A DNA stretch of 9,962 nucleotides from an uncultured Clostridia bacterium (lineage in GTDB: Bacteria > Bacillota > Clostridia > Christensenellales > Borkfalkiaceae). The stretch is from the NCBI GenBank assembly GCA_934254725.1, contig CAKQLR010000061.1, positions 1 through 9,962 on the forward strand. Direction: 5' to 3'. The notes below the pieces were generated by a model. It made no database searches and had not been told where the DNA came from. It saw nothing but the letters and a program-made list of their open reading frames with translations. Each line of letters opens with the position of its first letter. Positions within the stretch are counted from its first letter, which is position 1. This document shows, piece after piece, positions 1 through 6,029 of this stretch. The position numbers and the translations under genes are program-made.

Positions 1-585
1 GATTTTACCCGATCCGTTGCAAGCATCGCAAACTCTTGTCGTGATTGTTCTGAAAAATCCCGAACCGGAAGAAACTTTTACGCTTCCCAAACCATTACAT
101 TTTTCACAGGTTTTATAAGCTGTTCCGCCTTTTGCTCCAGTACCTTTACAGTCGGGGCATTTATCTTTTCTGCTATATGAAAATTCTTTTGTACAACCGA
201 GGGCAGCATCCAAAAAACTTAAGTTGATTTCGTAAGTAATATCGCGCCCCTTTCTGCTTGCACGGTCGTCGCCACCGCCGAAACCTGAGAAAATATTGCT
301 GAATATATCGCCGAATCCCGAGAACGGATCCCCTCCGCCACCGCCGAAGCCACCCGCTTTTGCATACGGATTTTCAAGCTCGTAGTCGTACTGTTGACGT
401 TTCTGCGGGTCGGACAATACTTCGTTAGCCTCGTTTATTTCTTTAAATTTCGCCGCACAGTTTTCGTCGTTCGGGTGCAAATCCGGGTGATATTGCTTTA
501 CAAGCTTTCTGTAAGCCGATTTGATTTCGTCCTGCGTGGCTGTTTTGGATACGCCGAGTATTTCGTAATAATTTTTATTTGCCAT
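1..585 (-). CDS. dnaJ: Chaperone protein DnaJ (Hsp40), N-terminal 195 residues, cut by the window edge
   Basis: Co-chaperone that delivers unfolded clients to DnaK and stimulates its ATPase in the cytoplasm. My reading of the minus strand gives an open frame from the ATG at 583-585 to the left edge. The start MANKNYYEILGV is typical and an AGAGG ribosome binding site lies 5 nt upstream. Visible parts are a J domain (about residues 5-70) with the HPD motif at 33-35, a Gly/Phe-rich linker (about 81-113), and three CxxCxGxG-type zinc motifs beginning at C143, C160 and C186. The fourth zinc motif, the C-terminal substrate-binding domains and the stop lie outside the window. It is the last visible gene of hrcA-grpE-dnaK-dnaJ, 96 nt after dnaK. 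The Gly/Phe linker plus zinc motifs mark it as a true type I DnaJ rather than a J-domain-only protein. Confidence 0.97.
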   Translation of the reverse strand, partial: MANKNYYEILGVSKTATQDEIKSAYRKLVKQYHPDLHPNDENCAAKFKEINEANEVLSDPQKRQQYDYELENPYAKAGGFGGGGGDPFSGFGDIFSNIFSGFGGGDDRASRKGRDITYEINLSFLDAALGCTKEFSYSRKDKCPDCKGTGAKGGTAYKTCEKCNGLGSVKVSSGSGFFRTITTRVCDACNGSGKI

Positions 586-620
586 TGTTGCCTCTGAAAG
601 TTATATCCTATACTCTTCAA

Positions 621-645
621 GGCAAGACGGATTAACCGCCTTGCC
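621..645 (-). other. RNA hairpin between dnaK and dnaJ
   Basis: GGCAAGACGG (621-630) and CCGCCTTGCC (636-645) form a 10-bp stem around a 5-nt loop. Read as DNA there is one A/C mismatch (627/639). In the minus-strand transcript that position is a G-U wobble, so the stem is complete only in the RNA of the heat-shock operon. No T-run follows in the transcript direction, so it is not a canonical terminator. It may act as an RNA stability or processing element, or as a weak attenuator that lowers dnaJ relative to dnaK; that role is inferred. Confidence 0.6.
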
Positions 646-681
646 CCGAGTAATTTGCCGAACCTTAGAAATTATTTTCTA

Positions 682-2487
682 TTAGTTCTGATGGAATTCT
701 GTTTCGCCGTTATCGTCGTTAGGCGCTTCCTGTGCGCCCTGAGCGTTTCCGCCGGCCTGCTGATATACCTTAGCGAAGATACTCTGCGTTTCGTTGGAAA
801 GTTTCTCGGTAGCAGCAACTATTCTGTCGTTATCGTCGGAGTTAAGCTCTTCTTTTGCCTCTTTAACGGCGCTTTCAACTTTAGCCTTATCTTCTTCGCT
901 GAGCTTGTCGCCGAGGTCCTTAACCGATTTTTCGATGGTGAAAATCAAACCGTCGAGTTTATTCTTGTTTTCAACGAATTCCTTTCTCTTCTTGTCTTCG
1001 GCTTCGTACTGTTCTGCTTCCTTAACGGCTTTGTCGATATCTTCTGAAGAAAGGTTCGTGGAAGAAGTAATTGTAATATCCGTCGACTTCTGCGTTGCAA
1101 GGTCTTTTGCTGTTACGTGAACGATACCGTTTGCATCGATATCGAAGGTAACTTCGATCTGAGGAATTCCTCTCGGAGCGGGTGCGATGCCCGAAAGATT
1201 GAACTGACCGAGAGTCTTGTTGTCTTTAGCGAACTGTCTTTCACCCTGTAAAACGTGAATGGTAACTTCAGTCTGGTTATCTGCAGCCGTCGAGAATACC
1301 TGAGATTTCTTCGCAGGGATAGTTGTATTTCTTTCGATAAGCTTTGTGGTTATACCACCGAGTGTTTCGATACCGAGCGACAACGGAGTTACATCGAGAA
1401 GAAGAACGTCTTTAACCTCGCCGGTGAGAACGCCGCCCTGAATAGCAGCGCCTATAGCAACGCATTCGTCCGGGTTGATGCCCTTAAACGGTTCCTTGCC
1501 GGAAACTTCCTTTACTTTTTCGACAACTGCGGGGATTCTGGTAGAACCACCTACAAGGATAACCTTTTCGATGTCGTTAAACGTAACGCCTGCGTCCTTC
1601 ATTGCTTGTTTCATAGGACCGACTGTAGCTTCGACGAGATCCTGCGTAAGAGCGTCGAATTTAGCTCTAGTAAGATTTACGTCAAGGTGCTTAGGACCTG
1701 TCTGGTTAGCAGTAATGAACGGAAGATTGATGTTCGTGGAAGTCATCGAAGAAAGTTCGATTTTAGCTTTTTCCGCAGCTTCTTTAAGTCTCTGCATAGC
1801 CATCTTATCGGTAGAGAGGTCGATACCCTCTTTAGCTTTGAATTCGTTTACGAGATAGTCTATTATTCTCTTATCGAAATCGTCGCCGCCGAGCATGCAG
1901 TTACCGTTTGTAGCAAGTACTTCGAATACGCCGTCGCCGATATCGAGGATGGATACATCGAACGTACCACCGCCGAGGTCGTAAATAATTACCTTATGGT
2001 TGGATGTTTCTTTATCGAGACCGTAAGCAAGTGCCGCAGCGGTAGGTTCGTTTATAACTCTTAAAACGTTAAGACCGGCAATTTTACCTGCGTCTTTGGT
2101 TGCCTGACGCTGTGCGTCCGAGAAGTAAGCAGGGCATGTTATAACGGCGTCTTTAACGGGTTCGCCGAGATAGCTTTCTGCATCTTTCTTTAACTTGGAA
2201 AGTATCATCGCGGAAATTTCCTGCGGGGAATACTTTTTATCATCGATCGATACCTTATAATCGGAACCCATATGTCTCTTGATCGATATAACGGTTCTGT
2301 CTGCATTTGCAACTGCCTGACGTTTAGCTACCTGACCGACAAGTCTTTCGCCGTCTTTCTGAAAAGCTACTACGGACGGAGTGGTTCTGGAACCTTCCGC
2401 ATTTGTTATAACAACAGGTTCGCCGCCTTCCATAACTGCTACGCAGGAATTGGTTGTACCTAAATCTATACCTATAATTTTACTCAT
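682..2487 (-). CDS. dnaK: Chaperone protein DnaK (Hsp70)
   Basis: ATP-driven cytoplasmic Hsp70 that binds exposed hydrophobic peptide segments; DnaJ stimulates its ATPase and GrpE exchanges its nucleotide. The protein has 601 residues, slightly short for the family. Visible motifs are the phosphate loop IGIDLGTTNS (5-14), the catalytic Lys70 in SIKRHMG, signature 2 DLGGGTFDVS (170-179), signature 3 VGGSTRIP (312-319), the interdomain linker VLLLDVTPLSLG (361-372), a beta substrate-binding domain to about 480 and a helical lid to about 575. The segment after RQAVANADRTVISIKRHMG is short, as in Gram-positive DnaKs that lack the insert found in Proteobacteria. The tail is Gly/Ala/Asn/Asp-rich and ends in TEFHQN rather than a clear EEVK/EEVD-like end. 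The start is the ATG at 2485-2487, with AAAAGGAGTG 8 nt upstream. It lies 32 nt downstream of grpE in the same operon. Confidence 0.99.
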   Translation of the reverse strand: MSKIIGIDLGTTNSCVAVMEGGEPVVITNAEGSRTTPSVVAFQKDGERLVGQVAKRQAVANADRTVISIKRHMGSDYKVSIDDKKYSPQEISAMILSKLKKDAESYLGEPVKDAVITCPAYFSDAQRQATKDAGKIAGLNVLRVINEPTAAALAYGLDKETSNHKVIIYDLGGGTFDVSILDIGDGVFEVLATNGNCMLGGDDFDKRIIDYLVNEFKAKEGIDLSTDKMAMQRLKEAAEKAKIELSSMTSTNINLPFITANQTGPKHLDVNLTRAKFDALTQDLVEATVGPMKQAMKDAGVTFNDIEKVILVGGSTRIPAVVEKVKEVSGKEPFKGINPDECVAIGAAIQGGVLTGEVKDVLLLDVTPLSLGIETLGGITTKLIERNTTIPAKKSQVFSTAADNQTEVTIHVLQGERQFAKDNKTLGQFNLSGIAPAPRGIPQIEVTFDIDANGIVHVTAKDLATQKSTDITITSSTNLSSEDIDKAVKEAEQYEAEDKKRKEFVENKNKLDGLIFTIEKSVKDLGDKLSEEDKAKVESAVKEAKEELNSDDNDRIVAATEKLSNETQSIFAKVYQQAGGNAQGAQEAPNDDNGETEFHQN

Positions 2488-2519
2488 AATATCTACACTC
2501 CTTTTAAGAAAATTTTTTA

Positions 2520-3098
2520 TTATTTTATAACTACTACCTGAGCGTATCTTATAATTTTTCCGCCCAGTTTGTATCCCTTTAAAAATACCGATTCAACCGT
2601 TCCGCTCTCTTGTCCTTCCTCGGCATCCTTTGTAAAGATTGCTTCGGCAATAGCGGGGTCGAATTTCTCACCGACCGGATTGATTTCTTCAAGTCCGAGG
2701 TTGGTAAGAATTTCACCGTACTGACGGAGAAGTAATTTCATACCCTCTTCCGTCTTTTCGTCAAGCCCGTAGGATAAAGCTCTTTCAACGGTATCGCCTA
2801 CGAAAAGAATTTTCTTTATCGTATCTGTTTTACCTTCGTCATAAGCGTTCCTGCGAATTTCGTTGTTGCGCTTTTTAAAATTATCGAACTCAGCGGCGGT
2901 TCTGTACCATTTGTCTTTATAGTCGTCCGCCTGCTTTGTCAACTCTTCTATTTTTTTATTCAGTTCTTCGTTTTCATGTTTCAACCCGGAAGTTTCGTCC
3001 TCAAACTCGTCGCAAACCTCTTCGATGGTTTCTTCGTTCAGTTCGTCTCTTACTTCTTCGTTTTCATGTGAATTGAAATTTTTATTCTTCTTTGACAC
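2520..3098 (-). CDS. grpE: Nucleotide exchange factor GrpE
   Basis: Homodimeric co-chaperone that releases ADP from DnaK. The protein has 192 residues. The acidic, charged N-terminus (1-40) is probably disordered. A long heptad-like helix (about 40-95) includes the family segment AAEFDNFKKR (68-77). The C-terminal beta domain carries EKFDP (144-148) and GYKLGGKIIRYAQVVV (175-190), the usual GrpE end. The His of the common FDPxxHEA motif is Ala here. The start is GTG at 3096-3098, chosen because AAGGAGTGA lies 6 nt upstream and no better-placed ATG exists. It follows hrcA by 15 nt and precedes dnaK by 32 nt. Confidence 0.97.
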   Translation of the reverse strand: MSKKNKNFNSHENEEVRDELNEETIEEVCDEFEDETSGLKHENEELNKKIEELTKQADDYKDKWYRTAAEFDNFKKRNNEIRRNAYDEGKTDTIKKILFVGDTVERALSYGLDEKTEEGMKLLLRQYGEILTNLGLEEINPVGEKFDPAIAEAIFTKDAEEGQESGTVESVFLKGYKLGGKIIRYAQVVVIK

Positions 3099-3104
3099 AG
3101 GTTA

Positions 3105-3113
3105 TCACTCCTT
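3105..3113 (-). promoter_or_regulatory. Ribosome binding site that fixes the GTG start of grpE
   Basis: The minus strand reads AAGGAGTGA directly after the hrcA stop (TAA, 3114-3116), then 6 nt before GTG at 3098. The tight packing suggests that ribosomes finishing hrcA can reinitiate on grpE. Confidence 0.85.
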
Positions 3114-4139
3114 TTATTTTCCCGACAGTATGCTTTCAAGAATTTTGCCTACGTTTTCAAGTACGGAGACGACTTTCTGGTAGTCCATTCTCGACGGACC
3201 TATAACTCCGTAAGTACCGAGCTTCTGTCCGTTTACCGAGTATGTTGCGGATACGACCGAACACCCGTCCGGCACGCAACTGTTTTCGTCGTCAGAACCT
3301 ATCTGAACGTTAAGCTTTAATTCTCTGCCGTCTTCCGACGTCATAATGTCGGCTATTCTGTCGTTGCTGGAAACGACGGCAAGGAATTTTTTGATATTAT
3401 CGACGTCCGCATACTCGGGATGTTGCAATATCTTTTCCTTACCCTCCATAACGACTTCTTCGGTTTCGGAAACATATTCTTTCAACGCTTCGATAACCTT
3501 ATTGAAAACGTCGCGATATTCATTGAACTCGTTTAAAAGCTCATCGCCGCTGTTCGCGACCGCGCAAAGCGTTTTCCCTACGAGAAGCTTTGAAAGCATC
3601 TCCGAATAGCTTTCTACCTGCTTATCGGTCACATCCTCGGATATACTGATAAAGTTGTCTTTATAAAGCCTCGATTGCGTTACTATAATAACAAGTGCCG
3701 CCGTCGGCTTAAAACGCACAAGCTTTATTATTTCTATCTTTTCGTCCGCACCGGTTGCAGGTACGCCTATCGAAGTATAATTTGTTAACTCCGAAATAAC
3801 CTTTACCGCGTTTTTTATGACGTGTTCTATGTTACCCGATTTTTCGGTAAAAATCTTTTTTATATAGTTTAGCTCTTTTGCTGTAAGTTTATCCTTCACC
3901 ATAAGCTCGCTTACGTAAAGTTTATAAGCTTCTGGCGAGGGAATTCTTCCGCTTGAAGTATGAAGCTGAGTAAGAAAACCAAGCTCCTCGAGAGCGCTTA
4001 GCTCGCTCCTTACAGTGGCGGAGCTGATATCGGTAAGATATTTATCCGTTATGCTGTGAGAGGAAACAGGCATCGCCGTATCGATATAATCGTCAACGAC
4101 TATCTGCAATATTTTCTTTTTCCTTTCGGAAAGCTTCAT
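3114..4139 (-). CDS. hrcA: Heat-inducible transcription repressor HrcA
   Basis: Repressor of class I heat-shock genes. It binds the CIRCE inverted repeat as a dimer and needs GroEL to stay active, so titration of GroEL by misfolded protein induces the operon. The protein has 341 residues, a normal length. The N-terminal winged helix (about 1-80) contains SSATVRSELSALEELGFL (39-56) followed by HTSSGRIPSPEAY, the family's DNA-binding signature. A GAF-like core follows, with LAVVSSNDRIADI near 248-260. The C-terminus carries LGTYGVIGPSRMDY, a strong HrcA signature. The ATG at 4137-4139 has AAGGAGG 8 nt upstream. It is the first gene of the operon, directly behind the CIRCE site it should bind, so it is autoregulated. 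Confidence 0.98.
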   Translation of the reverse strand: MKLSERKKKILQIVVDDYIDTAMPVSSHSITDKYLTDISSATVRSELSALEELGFLTQLHTSSGRIPSPEAYKLYVSELMVKDKLTAKELNYIKKIFTEKSGNIEHVIKNAVKVISELTNYTSIGVPATGADEKIEIIKLVRFKPTAALVIIVTQSRLYKDNFISISEDVTDKQVESYSEMLSKLLVGKTLCAVANSGDELLNEFNEYRDVFNKVIEALKEYVSETEEVVMEGKEKILQHPEYADVDNIKKFLAVVSSNDRIADIMTSEDGRELKLNVQIGSDDENSCVPDGCSVVSATYSVNGQKLGTYGVIGPSRMDYQKVVSVLENVGKILESILSGK

Positions 4140-4178
4140 ATCGTTCCCCTCCTTTTTAGCAAATCCGGTTTTTGTTTG

Positions 4179-4205
4179 TTAGCACTCGAACTGCCTGACT
4201 GCTAA
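4179..4205 (-). promoter_or_regulatory. CIRCE operator (HrcA binding site)
   Basis: TTAGCACTC (4179-4187), a 9-nt spacer, then GACTGCTAA (4197-4205). This matches the CIRCE consensus TTAGCACTC-N9-GAGTGCTAA with one mismatch, in the right arm. It starts about 5 nt downstream of the expected transcription start of the hrcA promoter, the usual CIRCE position, and lies 39 nt before the hrcA start codon. Bound HrcA would block transcription; in the transcript the element is a hairpin in the 5' leader. Confidence 0.97.
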
Positions 4206-4216
4206 ATTTTGACTAA

Positions 4217-4245
4217 ATTATACACCCGCTTATTTTACTTGTCAA
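4217..4245 (-). promoter_or_regulatory. Sigma-A promoter of the hrcA-grpE-dnaK-dnaJ operon
   Basis: On the minus strand the -35 is TTGACA (4240-4245), the spacer is 17 nt, and the -10 is TATAAT (4217-4222). Both hexamers match consensus perfectly at ideal spacing. The expected start is near 4210, directly upstream of CIRCE. A full consensus promoter held down by a repressor fits the HrcA mode of heat-shock control. Confidence 0.95.
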
Positions 4246-4276
4246 GAGTTTTACGCAAAAAAAATAAAAAAATTTT

Positions 4277-4321
4277 AAAAAAAATTGCGAGGGCAAAACA
4301 AAGAGTTTTTTCGCCTCGCAA
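4277..4321 (-). terminator. Intrinsic terminator of the nrdD-trxB-nrdG unit
   Basis: In the minus-strand transcript TTGCGAGG (4314-4321) pairs with CCTCGCAA (4285-4292). The inner AAAA/TTTT stretches can add pairs. The stem is followed at once by eight T (4277-4284) and further T-rich sequence. It begins 50 nt after the nrdG stop and ends 32 nt before the -35 box of the hrcA promoter, so it insulates the heat-shock operon. Confidence 0.9.
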
Positions 4322-4371
4322 ATATCCTTATAATAAAAAGAAAAATAATAAATCGGTCGATTTTTACGGGA

Positions 4372-5064
4372 TCAATCGAAACCCCTCTTTCCTACGAACT
4401 TAACGTATCCGGAAAGAATTTGAATAAATTTATCCGTTTGCTCGTCGCTGCATGCGTGAAGTCCGTCTTCAAGACAGGTGCCTTTATCCGCAAATTTTTG
4501 GAAATAATATTTTTCCGCACCGCGAAGAGTCTTTCCTATCTTCTCTATATTTTCTTCCGTGTGATATTCTTTTACTAAAGTGGTACGGAATTCGTATTCC
4601 GTTTTGTTTTCGAGCAGAAGAGCGGCTGTTTCCTTTATCGGAGAAAGGTCAAAATTTTTCAAACCGATAATCGAAAGGTAATCGTCGAATGAGTTTTTTA
4701 TATCCATGGCGACGTAGTCTACGAGTTTTCTGTCGATAAGCCTGCCGACAAGTTCGGGATTCGTTCCGTTGGTATCGAGCTTGGTTTTAAGTCCCAACTC
4801 CTTTACCCTTTCGTATACGTGTTCTATTCCCTTATGCATTGTAGGTTCTCCGCCCGTAATGCCGAAGGCGTCGAGAAGTTTTTTCTTTTTCTCGAGATAC
4901 GCCAACACCTCGTCCTCGTCTATTTCCGCCGATCCTTTTGAGATTACGAGCGAGGAATTCTGACAAAACGGACAACGGAAGTTACACCCAAGCGTAAATA
5001 CAACGCAGGTTAAATAATCCTTATAATCGACGAGCGATATTTTTTCTATTCCCGCAAAAATCAT
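4372..5064 (-). CDS. nrdG: Anaerobic ribonucleotide reductase activating protein (radical SAM, NrdG2-like)
   Basis: A [4Fe-4S] radical-SAM activase expected to create the glycyl radical on NrdD by reductive cleavage of S-adenosylmethionine, with electrons from flavodoxin or ferredoxin. It has 230 residues. The cluster motif CNFRCPFC has cysteines C27, C31 and C34. The SAM-binding ITGGEP is at 69-74, with DTNG (97-100) and MDIK (120-123) as further family motifs. The N-terminus GIEKISLVDY followed by VVFTLGC fits the NrdG2 group of pyruvate-formate-lyase-activase-like proteins, which is longer than E. coli NrdG. The minus strand before the ATG reads TTTAAGTAAA, with no clear Shine-Dalgarno, and a 10-bp hairpin lies 16 nt upstream. 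It is last in the unit, 55 nt after trxB. Linkage to nrdD supports the assignment over a generic glycyl-radical activase. Confidence 0.93.
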   Translation of the reverse strand: MIFAGIEKISLVDYKDYLTCVVFTLGCNFRCPFCQNSSLVISKGSAEIDEDEVLAYLEKKKKLLDAFGITGGEPTMHKGIEHVYERVKELGLKTKLDTNGTNPELVGRLIDRKLVDYVAMDIKNSFDDYLSIIGLKNFDLSPIKETAALLLENKTEYEFRTTLVKEYHTEENIEKIGKTLRGAEKYYFQKFADKGTCLEDGLHACSDEQTDKFIQILSGYVKFVGKRGFD

Positions 5065-5080
5065 TTTACTTAAATAATGT

Positions 5081-5106
5081 GGCGCGTAAATATTTTTTTA
5101 CGCGCC
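5081..5106 (-). other. Perfect 10-bp hairpin upstream of nrdG
   Basis: GGCGCGTAAA (5081-5090) and TTTACGCGCC (5097-5106) are perfect inverted repeats around a 6-nt A/T loop, in the 55-nt gap between trxB and nrdG. On the transcribed minus strand no U-tract follows, so it is unlikely to be a terminator. It ends 16 nt before the nrdG start codon and could be a processing or stability element, or affect nrdG translation. Confidence 0.75.
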
Positions 5107-5119
5107 TAAATAGCTTTTT

Positions 5120-6028
5120 TTATTTGTCAAGGTAACTTACCGCAGAAAGAGCGGCGATTATACCGTCCGACGACGCCGTACAGAGAGAACGAATCTTTTT
5201 TGTTCTGCAATCGCCGGCTACAAACACTCCGTCCGTACCGGTCGTACATTCCTCTCCTGAAACGATGAAACCGCCTTTATCGAGAGTGCAAACGTTTTTA
5301 AACGCTTCGTTATCGGCAACCTGACCGATTGCAACGAATACCGCCGAATTTTTAATTTCAAGCTTCTTTTCTCCGTTCGTTTCTTTAAACAAAACGCCTT
5401 CGAATTTATCGTCGCCTAAAATCTTTTCGGTCACATATCCGCGTATTACTTCTATATTGTCGCGCGCGAGAACAGCATCCTGCAAAGCCTTATCGCCGAA
5501 GAAGCGGTCAAACATCGTTACCATTTTTACTTTGGAACAATAGTTCGAAAGAAGCAAAGCATACTGGAGCGCGCTGTTTGCGTCGCCTATCAAAGTGACC
5601 TCTTGCCCTTTGTAAAAAGCTCCGTCGCAAACGGCACAGTAATACAAGCCTTTCCCTGTGAACTTTTCTTCGCCCTCCACGTTGAGTTTGCGATGTTTTA
5701 CCCCGCAAGCGATAATAACAGCTTTACATTTATGTTCGGAATATTCCGTTTTAACGGTAAAATCTTTTTCTCCGTTTTTAACTATTTCCGTTACCTTGTC
5801 TATATCGAATTCGACGCCGAGTTCGGAAATCTGATCGAAGATTTTATCCGCTAACTCCAACCCCGAAATTTGTTTAAACGAAGGGTAATTTTCAACTCTC
5901 GGAGAATTTGCGATTTGCCCGCCGAAGCTTTCTTTTTCAAGAAGAAGAACGCTTTTGCCCCCTCTCAAACAGTTAAGCGCGGCAGTCATTCCTGCTATAC
6001 CTCCGCCTATTACGATAACGTCGGTCAT
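5120..6028 (-). CDS. trxB: Thioredoxin-reductase-like flavoprotein lacking NADPH-binding motifs
   Basis: FAD enzyme expected to reduce a thioredoxin-like partner through a CxxC pair. It has 302 residues, normal for low-molecular-weight thioredoxin reductase. The FAD motif GGGIAG is at 8-13, GGQIANSPRVENYP at 36-49, the redox motif CAVCDG at 131-136 and the second FAD motif DGVFVAGDC at 266-274. The NADPH domain is atypical. The usual GGGNSA is GDANSA (148-153), so the third glycine of GxGxxA is lost. The usual HRRxxxR, which holds the NADPH 2'-phosphate, is replaced by a stretch around F173-D179 reading FDRFFGD. These changes resemble the ferredoxin-dependent flavin thioredoxin reductases known from clostridia. 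The ATG at 6026-6028 lies 1 nt after the nrdD stop, so translation is probably coupled. The fold is sure; the electron donor is inferred, and trxB is used in the broad sense. Confidence 0.9.
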   Translation of the reverse strand: MTDVIVIGGGIAGMTAALNCLRGGKSVLLLEKESFGGQIANSPRVENYPSFKQISGLELADKIFDQISELGVEFDIDKVTEIVKNGEKDFTVKTEYSEHKCKAVIIACGVKHRKLNVEGEEKFTGKGLYYCAVCDGAFYKGQEVTLIGDANSALQYALLLSNYCSKVKMVTMFDRFFGDKALQDAVLARDNIEVIRGYVTEKILGDDKFEGVLFKETNGEKKLEIKNSAVFVAIGQVADNEAFKNVCTLDKGGFIVSGEECTTGTDGVFVAGDCRTKKIRSLCTASSDGIIAALSAVSYLDK

Positions 6029-6029
6029 A

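Noticed and set aside
655..1120. Two plus-strand open frames over the 3' part of dnaK
   Set aside because: Both are antisense shadows of the dnaK lid region. Their Phe/Val- or Ser/Leu-rich composition mirrors the acidic, Lys-rich coding strand.
1255..2064. Long open frame (269 codons) on the plus strand
   Set aside because: It lies wholly antisense to dnaK, which has full family motifs. The open frame is a by-product of dnaK codon bias and has no ribosome binding site or recognisable domain.
5081..5106. Reading the trxB-nrdG hairpin as a transcription terminator
   Set aside because: No U-tract follows on the transcribed strand, and nrdG has no visible promoter of its own after it.
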